From Candidatus Pacearchaeota archaeon (lineage in GTDB: Archaea; Nanobdellota; Nanobdellia; Pacearchaeales; GW2011-AR1), in assembly GCA_016866935.1 (NCBI GenBank), contig VGKS01000002.1, positions 1 to 47,451 of the forward strand: a DNA stretch of 47,451 nt, in the 5' to 3' direction. Below are positions 33,501-40,476 of this stretch, piece by piece. Numbering within the stretch: position 1 is the stretch's first letter; the number at the start of each line of letters is the position of its first letter. The notes under the pieces are model-generated. The model worked only from the letters and a program-made list of their open reading frames with translations, did no database searches and was not told the DNA's origin. Position numbers and translations under genes: made by a program.

Positions 33501-33993
33501 TTATTTCGTTAGGGAATAATCTCTTCTTTCCAGTATAGAATGAGGTAGGTTTCTCTAGTTTTATTTTTTCAAGATCAACATTACAGTGAGGGCACTTCTT
33601 TTTATCGCGAGCCTTCTTAGCTCTTTCAATAGGGGTATATTTCTTTTGTTTTTCGTCTTCTAAAGTCAATTTACCGCATGCATGACAGAAACTTCTAAGG
33701 AATAATTCAATTAACGGAATATATTTGATATGCACAATTGGTCTAGCCATTTCAATGCTTCCAGGGTGTCCAAGACATTCCTTAAGACGACCTCCGCAAG
33801 TTCTACATCTAACTCCAGGGTCAACCGCTCCCAAACGAAGATCCATTAAACCACCATCCACAGGGAATCCATCTATATCATATAGTTCTGGTGTAACTAC
33901 TTTAGCAGTTGATAGTTTCTTAATCTGTTCAGGATTAACCAAACTAAATCTAAGCGATTTTACTTGTTTCTTAACTACGTCAGGGTTTGCCAT
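30550..33993 (-). CDS. rpoA: RNA polymerase subunit A, A' and A'' fused
   Basis: The largest catalytic subunit as one 1147-aa chain. The A' part has N-terminal zinc-binding cysteines (CRTCGGRLKECLGH, CHACGKL, CPHC) and the Mg-binding NADFDGDEV at residues 436-444. The A'' part begins near residue 800 (GEAVGV at 812) and runs to the C-terminus. Most archaea encode A' and A'' separately. The trigger-loop region reads SFGESSTQMVLNVFHSAG instead of SIGEPxTQMTLxTFHxAG, a clear departure. It starts 1 nt after the rpoB stop; the rest of the window shows no separate A'' gene. Confidence 0.94.
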   Translation of the reverse strand: MANPDVVKKQVKSLRFSLVNPEQIKKLSTAKVVTPELYDIDGFPVDGGLMDLRLGAVDPGVRCRTCGGRLKECLGHPGSIEMARPIVHIKYIPLIELFLRSFCHACGKLTLEDEKQKKYTPIERAKKARDKKKCPHCNVDLEKIKLEKPTSFYTGKKRLFPNEIREMLVKIKDEEIKKIGVNPKTFRPEWAILSQLLVPSVTMRPSITLDTGERSEDDLTHKISDIIRANQRLWENLNAGAPEVIIEDLWDLLQYHVTTFFDNNISKIPPARHRSGQPLKTITERIKGKEGRIRKNLAGKRVNFSARTVVSPDPYLALNEVGVPFEVAKIITVAEGVTTANLEYMKSLVRKGDTHPGANYVVRPDGKKKRITEELKEEICAELAPGYKVERHLVDGDVVLFNRHPSLHKQSLMAHYVRVLPYKTFRLHPAVVFPYNADFDGDEVNIHSPQTEEARSEAETLLNIKHNIISSKNNSNLIGLITDALTGNYVLGKDSLSKADADQVLFASGVVNKASAKNMDGTEVFAQVIPKSEVTKVPKELTDENTLGLEKGIMVKQIDKEHGRDVAIDSIQKAAALGTQYITRRGFSLGLRDLDVNPKVREITKKIIETAYEKTLKIDQMAKSGDLELLPGKDVNETKEIKISQVLNEVRTEVGKVVKENISKDSAIGSMISSGAAGSATNITQIGCCVGQQILWNKRIGFGYNGRTTSHFKKGDVGSEAKGFIKSSFFEGLKPTEFFFGAITGRDGLMDTALRTPKSGYLYRRLVSALQDLKVEYDGTVRDASQNIVQFSYGGDGKDVSELHAGRKIQPGEAVGVTTSQSFGESSTQMVLNVFHSAGVAEVQVTLGLPRLIEIFDARKEPSTPAMEIYLDKDSNNEKDARNIAEKLKEVKLEEIASEVKMDFSGKKIEIELDSDALKRVHVGASKIAERLNEKGFDAKQKDNTIILKATEMGFKEMYKVKEKLKNTIISGVKQISQVVVAHRGRDFVILTSGSNLKEVIGFKGVDKDRVFTNNVHEVAAVLGIEAAREAILLEIKKVLDSQGLDIDERHLDLISDAMTNTGLVKGVTRMGIISSKSSIFARAAFETPDKQFVNATIQGKKDDLASVIENIILNQPIPVGTGLPGLLVKVTGALVDKKVKNKSKKE

Positions 33994-33994
33994 T

Positions 33995-36900
33995 TTATTG
34001 TTCGTATTTGTTCTTTAGTTCAAATGATGTTAATATATGTAATCCAAGTAGTTCTTCAACTAACAACTTGAATGCATATGCAACTTCAATTGGTTCAATG
34101 TCATTTCCTCCGCAAATAGGACAATAAATCTTGTTTCTAATTCCATCTTTAATTCCGATGTTTCCGCAAGATGAACATATATGGATAACGGTCTTGTCAG
34201 AGTCATATCTTTCCTTCAATAATAGGGATGCTCCATGGGCAACTAAAGCTTGCTGCTCCATTTCTCCTAATCTTAATGCTCCCCCTCTTGCTCTTCCTTC
34301 AACTGGTTGACGAGTCAATAATGTTACTTTACCTGAAGCTCTAGCCTGCAACTTGTTCTTAACCATGTGAACAAGTTTCAAATAATACATGTTACCAACA
34401 TAAATTCTAGCATCCATCTTTCTTCCTGTGACTCCATCATACATTTCTTCTTTTCCATCAAAGCTAAAGCCCATATGGGTAAGTTGTTTTTCTAAGTCTT
34501 CAACTTTAGCACCTGTGAATGGCGTTCCATCAATAAATCTTCCTGTAATTGCTCCAACTTTTCCTGCTAAGACTTCAATCATATAACCAACAGTCATACG
34601 AGAAGGAATACCATGGGGATTGAAAATCAAATCAGGTTTAACTCCTTTATTTGTGAATGGAATATCTTTAGGATCTGCAAGTAACCCAACTACTCCTTTC
34701 TGTCCGTGAGGTGTAGAGAATTTATCTCCGGGCTCAGGTAATCTATGGTCTCTTATTCTTACTCTAGCAATCTTGTTCCCTTCTGAATCAGTTGTAATGA
34801 ATACAGAGTCTACTATTCCAGATTCGCCTTGTTTAATAGCAACGCTTCCCTCTTTCTTCGACTGTATGCTTAAGTTTCTTGCTTCAGACAAGAACTTAGG
34901 AGGCGTTGTTTTACCAATAATAACTTCGGATGAAGATAATTGAGCTTCAGGGTAAACAATTCCATCATCTTCTAAGAACCTATAAGATGCTTCAGTTCTA
35001 TATCCAGAAACATCTTTCTCGGGAATAGTTATCTCGTCTTTTAATCCACCAGCATAATTGAATTCAACAGACTCGTATGGTTTGAAGTATGTACTTCTGC
35101 CCATTCCTCTTTCGACTGAAGCTCTATTAAGAATTGTAGCGTCTTCTAAGTTATATCCTTCATATGGCATAACCGCAACTACAATATTCTGTCCAGCAGG
35201 ATATAATTTCAATGTATCAAATACGAATGACTTTACAAGTGGGTTCTGAGGATAGTGAAGAACAGATGAGTTTGTGTCCATTCTTACAAGATAGTTAGCA
35301 GCATAAATTCCAAGTGACTGTCTTAATGTTTTACTTCCTCTTAATAATCTAGAAGCCTGGTCATGATTTGCAAAAGGCACAAGTGATGTTACTAATCCAA
35401 ATATAGCAACAGGGTCAATTTCTAAATGAGTATTCTTATCGCTAACTTGCTCAGGCGTCTGAGCAACAAATGCATCTTCTTCCTCAGCAGCATCGATATA
35501 TTCTACAACTCCTTCTTTAATTAATTCTCTCCAGTTTAATGATCCTTGTTCTAACAATACTAAGTGTTCATCTTTAAGTTTTGATGCTCCATGTTCAACG
35601 ACAATCAAAGGTCTCAATACTCTTCCAACCTCTGTTGAAATAACAATAGTCTTAGCAGGACTATCACTGGTTATGCTTAACTCAAGAGGGAAATGTGCTT
35701 TTCTTCTTTCTTTTCTAACAGCAGAAACAAATGCATCAACATCTTTAGCCATTCCAATATATTTACCGTTGAAGAATACATCTTTTCCAGATTCTTCATT
35801 TAATCCAAGAGATTGTATTGTTTTTACTGTTGTTTTCTCATCTAAGTCAATTGAGTTTGATATCCTTGATAATATAGCAAGGTTCTTTCTTAATCCAATT
35901 TCAGTTCCTTCAGGTGTTTCTGTAGGACAGAACCTACCATAATGTGTAGGGTGAAGAGTACGTGCAAGGAAGTTCTCTTGTTCATCTGGAAGCATAGAAG
36001 ACACTCTCTGTAATGAAGATAACATATCAAGATAGTTGTTCTTCGACATGTTCTGAGTAACTCCAGATCTTTCTCCAATCCAGGCTCCTGTAGCAATAGC
36101 GCTTTCAACTCTGTGTGTGAACAAAGTAGATTTAGCAACAGTCTTTACTGAATAGAATTTTTTTCTCTTTGCAACTTTCTGCAATGTATATTGAATATCT
36201 TTTACTAATATATTCATATTTACCCTAAATAAATCAGCTAACAAATCTCCAGACAATTTAATTCTCTTATTAGCATAATGGTCTTTGTCTGTTCTCAATC
36301 CATCATCTTGTTTAGCTTGTAAGAATTGTTTAAGCATTTTACATAAGTTAATAGCTTTCTCCATTCTGTTTTCTTTTGTTAAACCAATGTGAGGCAAGAA
36401 GTATGAATCAACTCTCTGTTTCACTCTATCTAATATTTCCTTTTCCGTTCCTTGTATTCCAGATAATTCAGCAACCTGCATGAATGCACCCTTAGGTTGC
36501 TGTATCTTAGCATATTCGTACAAGTTAACAATAACAGCATCATCTTGTCTTCCAATATACTTAGCAATTTCAGCTTCAGTTAATATCCCAAGAGCTTTAA
36601 TCATAACAAGAGCTGGAATATTCTTTAATCTTGAGAATGTAACTTCCAATATGCCTTCAGCTGTTTCTGAAATAGTAGTAGGAATTCTATAAGGTCCTCT
36701 TTGAGAAAACATACGTAATGTTAATCCTCTTCTGCCTTCTTCTATAAATGGCTGGTTAGGAGCAAGATCCTCAGCCATAACAATAACTCTTTCATTTCCG
36801 TTAACAATAAAGTATCCTCCAGGGTCAAGAGGATCTATTAATGCTTCTCTTAATTCATCTTTACTCATATCATGAGTGTTACATATATCGCTTTTTACTA

Positions 36901-37246
36901 TAACTGGTATCCTTCCAATTTCAACTTCAGCGCTATCAGAATTATCTCCAAAATTAACTGTTATCTCTACATAGATTGGAGCAGAATAAGTTATTCTTCT
37001 CAGTCTAGCTTCAGTTGGAGTTATTAATGAAATGCTTCCATCTGATTCAGTAACATTAGGCTTTCCAATTCTTACTTTTCCAAATTTTATTTTTACCTCA
37101 TCTTGGGGAATAGTATCGTTAAGTTCGTAAACAATTTGCTGCATCCTTCTTGTAACAAAATCGTTGAAACTTCTAATACTTGATTCTACTAGTGAATGTT
37201 GTTGTAAATACTTCTTTATCAGAATGTGTTTATCAGCAACGCTCAT
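33995..37246 (-). CDS. rpoB: RNA polymerase subunit B (unsplit)
   Basis: The second-largest catalytic subunit, 1083 aa in one piece (methanogens and halophiles split it). Features include GRFCPTETPEGTEIGLRKNLA, the active-site region RIRDHRLPEPGDKFSTPHGQKGVVG, GIPSRMTVGYMIE, and a C-terminal zinc ribbon (CSSCG...CPICG). It overlaps rpoH by ATGA and is followed by rpoA after 1 nt, so the three are one operon. Confidence 0.96.
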   Translation of the reverse strand: MSVADKHILIKKYLQQHSLVESSIRSFNDFVTRRMQQIVYELNDTIPQDEVKIKFGKVRIGKPNVTESDGSISLITPTEARLRRITYSAPIYVEITVNFGDNSDSAEVEIGRIPVIVKSDICNTHDMSKDELREALIDPLDPGGYFIVNGNERVIVMAEDLAPNQPFIEEGRRGLTLRMFSQRGPYRIPTTISETAEGILEVTFSRLKNIPALVMIKALGILTEAEIAKYIGRQDDAVIVNLYEYAKIQQPKGAFMQVAELSGIQGTEKEILDRVKQRVDSYFLPHIGLTKENRMEKAINLCKMLKQFLQAKQDDGLRTDKDHYANKRIKLSGDLLADLFRVNMNILVKDIQYTLQKVAKRKKFYSVKTVAKSTLFTHRVESAIATGAWIGERSGVTQNMSKNNYLDMLSSLQRVSSMLPDEQENFLARTLHPTHYGRFCPTETPEGTEIGLRKNLAILSRISNSIDLDEKTTVKTIQSLGLNEESGKDVFFNGKYIGMAKDVDAFVSAVRKERRKAHFPLELSITSDSPAKTIVISTEVGRVLRPLIVVEHGASKLKDEHLVLLEQGSLNWRELIKEGVVEYIDAAEEEDAFVAQTPEQVSDKNTHLEIDPVAIFGLVTSLVPFANHDQASRLLRGSKTLRQSLGIYAANYLVRMDTNSSVLHYPQNPLVKSFVFDTLKLYPAGQNIVVAVMPYEGYNLEDATILNRASVERGMGRSTYFKPYESVEFNYAGGLKDEITIPEKDVSGYRTEASYRFLEDDGIVYPEAQLSSSEVIIGKTTPPKFLSEARNLSIQSKKEGSVAIKQGESGIVDSVFITTDSEGNKIARVRIRDHRLPEPGDKFSTPHGQKGVVGLLADPKDIPFTNKGVKPDLIFNPHGIPSRMTVGYMIEVLAGKVGAITGRFIDGTPFTGAKVEDLEKQLTHMGFSFDGKEEMYDGVTGRKMDARIYVGNMYYLKLVHMVKNKLQARASGKVTLLTRQPVEGRARGGALRLGEMEQQALVAHGASLLLKERYDSDKTVIHICSSCGNIGIKDGIRNKIYCPICGGNDIEPIEVAYAFKLLVEELLGLHILTSFELKNKYEQ

Positions 37247-37449
37247 GCCACCACCCTAAAATAAACATTTATTTTGTCTCTGAATTTTCTTTCAATTTGA
37301 ATAACGTCTCCAGAAGCACAACCCTCAGGCAATGCACCATCATCAGCTTTTATTCTCGGTAATTGTGAAACGGATATATTATATTTCTCTAGAATTTTCT
37401 TAACCTCTTCGGTTTTTAGCTTTGTATGTTTTGGTTGGAGGGCGTGCAT
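37243..37449 (-). CDS. rpoH: RNA polymerase subunit H
   Basis: The Rpb5-like C-terminal domain protein specific to archaea and eukaryotes, 68 aa: HTKLKTEEVKKILEKYNISVSQLPRIKADDGALPEGCASGDVIQIERK. It is the first gene of the rpoHBA operon. The TATA-like CATTTAAAAACC at 37511-37521 leaves a leader of about 35-40 nt. Confidence 0.93.
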   Translation of the reverse strand: MHALQPKHTKLKTEEVKKILEKYNISVSQLPRIKADDGALPEGCASGDVIQIERKFRDKINVYFRVVA

Positions 37450-37510
37450 TTTTAATCGAAAAAATCATAATTGTTTATGACTTTGAAGGTAAAATAGAAT
37501 TGCAAAAAGT

Positions 37511-37521
37511 GGTTTTTAAAT
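37511..37521 (-). promoter_or_regulatory. TATA box of rpoHBA operon
   Basis: Minus-strand ATTTAAAAACC, the same element as before uS12 and EF-2. The transcript would start near 37490. Confidence 0.5.
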
Positions 37522-37581
37522 GTTGCGCTTTAATGTCGGTATGCAAAGTTTAAGTATGTTGATATAAAAAGTCAACTTTGC

Positions 37582-37756
37582 TTAAATGGCCCCGATGGTC
37601 TTCATGCTCCGCAGTGAGGAGCTCCACAGCGTAAGCGAGGAAGTCCGCAACAAGAGAGAATGAAGATATATTCAAATTGTAAAAGTTTAATGGCATCAAA
37701 AGTTACTTGTTCACTTTTGTGTGTTCAAATCCCTCATTGTTAAATGGCCCCGATGG
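37582..37756. repeat. 17-bp direct repeat of tRNA-Lys 3' end (att-like)
   Basis: TTAAATGGCCCCGATGG occurs at 37582-37598 and 37740-37756. The second copy covers the last 12 bases of tRNA-Lys plus five downstream bases. Duplication of a tRNA 3' end next to the gene is the usual trace of site-specific integration. Confidence 0.5.
37586..37740 (+). other. Structured segment between tRNA-Lys repeat copies
   Basis: The segment between two 17-bp repeats of the tRNA-Lys 3' end looks richer in G and C than its flanks. TCTTCAT (37599-37605) pairs with ATGAAGA (37660-37666) around a GCTCC/GGAGC hairpin (37606-37622), and CAAAAGT pairs with ACTTTTG (37697-37719). A short frame of 25 codons (37586-37663, MAPMVFMLRSEEL...) is open but begins inside the repeat. 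It could be an RNA gene or the remains of an inserted element. Confidence 0.35.
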
Positions 37757-37819
37757 GATTTGAACCCACGACACCCGCGTTAAGAGCGCGGTGCTCTGAC
37801 CAGGCTGAGCTACGAGGCC
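37745..37819 (-). tRNA. tRNA-Lys (CTT)
   Basis: On the minus strand GGCCTCG pairs with CGGGGCC (one G-U pair), with discriminator A. The anticodon stem-loop CGCGCTCTTAACGCG gives CTT. D arm GTAGCTCAGCCTGGTCAGAGC and T arm GGGTTCAAATCCC are standard. No intron and no encoded CCA. Confidence 0.93.
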
Positions 37820-37899
37820 GTATAATTAATGTCCAAAAATCTGTATTTAACTGTTGCTATTTAGTATAATTTTTAAACTATTTAATAGAAAAAATTTCT

Positions 37900-38310
37900 A
37901 TGATTGGATCAATAGATCACAAAGCAGATATATGTCTTTTTTTAGAACCTTCTGAAATTGTGGCTATGGCTTCTGCAACTCTTGAAGGAGTGCTTATTAT
38001 GGCTCACAATATTAAAAGTCAAGGAACATTTTCTATAACTGTAAATAATGCACGCCAATATGAAAATGGAGGAGGAATAGGTATAGAAGATCAGGGTTAT
38101 CATAGAAATGCTACGGACTTTAGGATAAATGTTTTTGTAGGAGACCAATTCTACCGCCTTCTTGTTTCAAACGGAGGAATAGGAACAAGAACTAGATTAA
38201 GAGATGGAAGTAAAATTGATATTAGTGATATTTCTAAGCTAGAATCAACTGAAAGAATGTATTTAGAAGATTTAATCTTTTATAGAGATAATAAAGATAG
38301 GTTACATTAA
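37900..38310 (+). CDS. Hypothetical protein
   Basis: A 136-residue soluble protein (DHKADICLFLEPSEIVAMASATLEGVLIMAHNIKSQGTFSITVNNARQYENGGGIGIEDQGYHRNATDFRINVFVGDQFYRLLV) with alternating strands and a Gly-rich loop. No known motif. The ATG lies about 30 nt after TTTTTAAACTATTTAA, a fair archaeal promoter. It converges with thioredoxin with a 1-nt gap. Function unknown. Confidence 0.6.
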   Translation: MIGSIDHKADICLFLEPSEIVAMASATLEGVLIMAHNIKSQGTFSITVNNARQYENGGGIGIEDQGYHRNATDFRINVFVGDQFYRLLVSNGGIGTRTRLRDGSKIDISDISKLESTERMYLEDLIFYRDNKDRLH

Positions 38311-38311
38311 T

Positions 38312-38629
38312 TTACTTAATCTTTTCAGCTAACTTAACAATATCATTCTCACTTAAAGCTCCAACCTTCATATCTACAGCTTTTCCATTCTTGAATGCAA
38401 TAGTTGTAGGAATACTCATGACTCCAAAATTCATCGCAACATCTTGTGCACCATCGACATTAAGCTTTGCAAACTTAACTCCGGTAACTTTGCCAGAGGC
38501 TTTCTCAAAGTTAGGGGCCATTATTTTACAAGGACCACACCAATCCGCATAAAAGTCAACAATTACTGAACCTTTGGCAATAGAAGAGTTAAAATTCTTT
38601 GATGTTAAAACCTCAATATTTCCAGCCAT
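38312..38629 (-). CDS. trxA: Thioredoxin
   Basis: A classic cytoplasmic thioredoxin, 105 aa, with active site DWCGPC (C31, C34), the conserved buried Asp region (VIVDFYADWCGPC), and cis-Pro in FGVMSIPTTIAF. No signal peptide. It reduces protein disulfides in the cytoplasm, may recycle the class II ribonucleotide reductase at 40477-43350, and could feed electrons to the CcdA-like transporter. No thioredoxin reductase gene is in the window. Confidence 0.93.
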   Translation of the reverse strand: MAGNIEVLTSKNFNSSIAKGSVIVDFYADWCGPCKIMAPNFEKASGKVTGVKFAKLNVDGAQDVAMNFGVMSIPTTIAFKNGKAVDMKVGALSENDIVKLAEKIK

Positions 38630-38785
38630 AAAAGATTAGATAAAAAACAATTAATAAATATTACGGTTCACTTAATAATAACTTGTCAACAAACAATCAA
38701 ATAACTTATATAGTAAATTTAATTGATAAGGGAATGAAAAAAAGGGTTGAAGATAAAAATCTAAAAATATGTTATGTTCTAATTT

Positions 38786-39007
38786 TCATTCTTTTGCTAT
38801 TTCTTCAATATAATTATTCCCAAATTTATCAACGCAAACTCTAGGATATATTTGTATTACAGAATATCCTTCATTAATACATTCATCAAGACCATCAATC
38901 TCATTATCCATTTTATTATCAAAATATTTTCCAGCCTCGTAAAGTGCAAAAGCTCCGGCTGAGTATACTATAATCATTATCACTACAAATCCAATTATTT
39001 TTATCAT
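38786..39007 (-). CDS. Small single-helix membrane protein
   Basis: A 73-residue protein with one N-terminal membrane helix (IIGFVVIMIIVYSAGAFALYEAG) and a short external domain with two cysteines (DECINEGYSVIQIYPRVCVDKFGNNYIEE) that may form a disulfide. It is divergent from the Cys-rich secreted protein at 39123. Function unknown. Confidence 0.55.
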   Translation of the reverse strand: MIKIIGFVVIMIIVYSAGAFALYEAGKYFDNKMDNEIDGLDECINEGYSVIQIYPRVCVDKFGNNYIEEIAKE

Positions 39008-39122
39008 GTCAAAAAAGAATTATTTTAGTATTTAAATGCAGAGAAGACTTCGATTATCTTTGAAGTAAAAATATTACAACTTTTAACAATACATTTATTA
39101 ATTAAAAAGATTAATTGTTAAA

Positions 39123-39824
39123 ATGAGAAAGAACATACTTTTTTTGATAGTTCTAGTAATTCTTGTATTAATATCAGCTTATTATTCTCTGAATTATTCT
39201 CAAGAAGAAAATCTTGGATGGATTGAGGGCAATTTGTTAAATAGCGAAGTAGTTAAGGTCAGTGAGTGCAACTATAATTCTGAAGAAGTTTATTACTTTG
39301 AATCTCCAGAATGTTGCGATTTTATAAATCACTTATATAATTCTAAAGGAGAGATTATATGTTCTTTTGGAGGAATAGCTGGAACAAATACCTGCCCTGA
39401 TTTTGATATTTCCTCATGCATTAAAAATATTTGGAATATTCCAAATAACGATAATCTTACTAATTGCAAAGTATGGAAAGACGACTGTAATACTTGTACA
39501 AAACAAGGTTGTACAGAAATCGCATGTTCTGAACGTACAGGAATTAAGTGTATTGAGTATAACTCAGAAAGTAATGCAGAATATAAAAATTTAGAAGAAT
39601 ATGCTTTGTCAATAGATTACTCATGCAATAAAGATTCAGACTGTGTTATAAAAGACATTCATAACTGTTGTGGCTATTACCCTGCATGTGCAAATAAGAA
39701 TGCAAGAACAGATCCTGATTTTGTAAGCAAATTCTGTTCTGAAGAAGGATTATATTCGGTATGTGGATGGGCATCAATAAAAAGTTGTGGGTGTCTAAAT
39801 AATAAATGCCAAGGCGTTTTTTAG
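39123..39824 (+). CDS. Secreted cysteine-rich protein
   Basis: A signal peptide or anchor (NILFLIVLVILVLISAYYSL) precedes about 205 residues with 22 cysteines. Three parts are visible: ECCDFINHLYNSKGEIICSFGGIAGTNTCPDF; CKVWKDDCNTCTKQGCTEIACSERTGIKC; and YSCNKDSDCVIKDIHNCCGYYPACANK...CSEEGLYSVCGWASIKSCGCLNNKC, which resembles the eight-cysteine cluster domain found in some archaeal and bacterial secreted proteins. A substrate for the VKOR pathway is a reasonable inference. Role unknown. Confidence 0.7.
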   Translation: MRKNILFLIVLVILVLISAYYSLNYSQEENLGWIEGNLLNSEVVKVSECNYNSEEVYYFESPECCDFINHLYNSKGEIICSFGGIAGTNTCPDFDISSCIKNIWNIPNNDNLTNCKVWKDDCNTCTKQGCTEIACSERTGIKCIEYNSESNAEYKNLEEYALSIDYSCNKDSDCVIKDIHNCCGYYPACANKNARTDPDFVSKFCSEEGLYSVCGWASIKSCGCLNNKCQGVF

Positions 39825-39878
39825 ATCTCTAAACTAATCATATTCTTTCTAAAATAATATAAAATTGTTAAATTTTAA

Positions 39879-40417
39879 TTACTTTCTTCTTCTTTTATCA
39901 ATATCGAAAATTTGGTTAAGACTTTCAAGTTCATCAGCATATTCGCCATAACCTTTAACAATCTTCTCTCTAGAAGGAAAAGTATATCTTACTACTTCAG
40001 CAACTTCAGTCGGAAAAACAGCTGCTTCAACATCTTCAAGTGAAACCCTATATATCTCGCCTCTAGCTTCATTTCTACTACTTGATAATTTATCTCGTCT
40101 TACTACAAATAATCCTCTTCCAAAATCCCAGTGACCAACTGCCCCATTATATTCTATTCCAAGCTCTCCATAGTTTTCTTGATATTTATAATGTCTTAAT
40201 TTGCCGTCTATAAAGATTTTAGCAACTGTTTGAAAACCAGTGGATTCAACACCGTGAGCCATCAATTTAAGCCCAAATCTTTTATTAAATTCAACTCCTG
40301 CTTGGAACAATCTTTTTCTTTCTTCATCACCAAAAAAACATATTGTGGTCCATGACGTCTAACTAGTTCTTGATGCATATAATCTGAAATTAGCTGAAAT
40401 CCATTATCGTCTTTCAT
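39879..40417 (-). pseudogene. Hypothetical protein with apparent frameshift
   Basis: The track gives 143 codons from a TTG at 40310. Upstream, the ATG at 40417 lies about 25 nt after TATA GTTTAAAACG and reads MKDDNGFQLISDYMHQELVRRHGPQYVF. The second frame is open from just upstream and reads FGDEERKRLFQAGVEFNKRFGLKLMAHGV. Adding one base to the run of seven A at 40332-40338 joins them as QYVFFGDEERKRLF, giving about 179 aa. The product is unrecognised; it may be an alpha/beta protein with a conserved HW-x-FGRG-like segment (GHWDFGRGLFVV). Confidence 0.55.
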
Positions 40418-40476
40418 AAAAAAAACACTAAAAATGGCCGTTTTAAACCTTTCTATTAGTAACTACTAAGAAGTAA

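Noticed and set aside
37619-37665. GAGGAAGTCCGC and CAACAAGAGAG resemble conserved parts of RNase P RNA
   Set aside because: The elements are too close together, in a segment of only about 150 nt, and the other conserved regions are missing, so an RNase P RNA cannot be supported.
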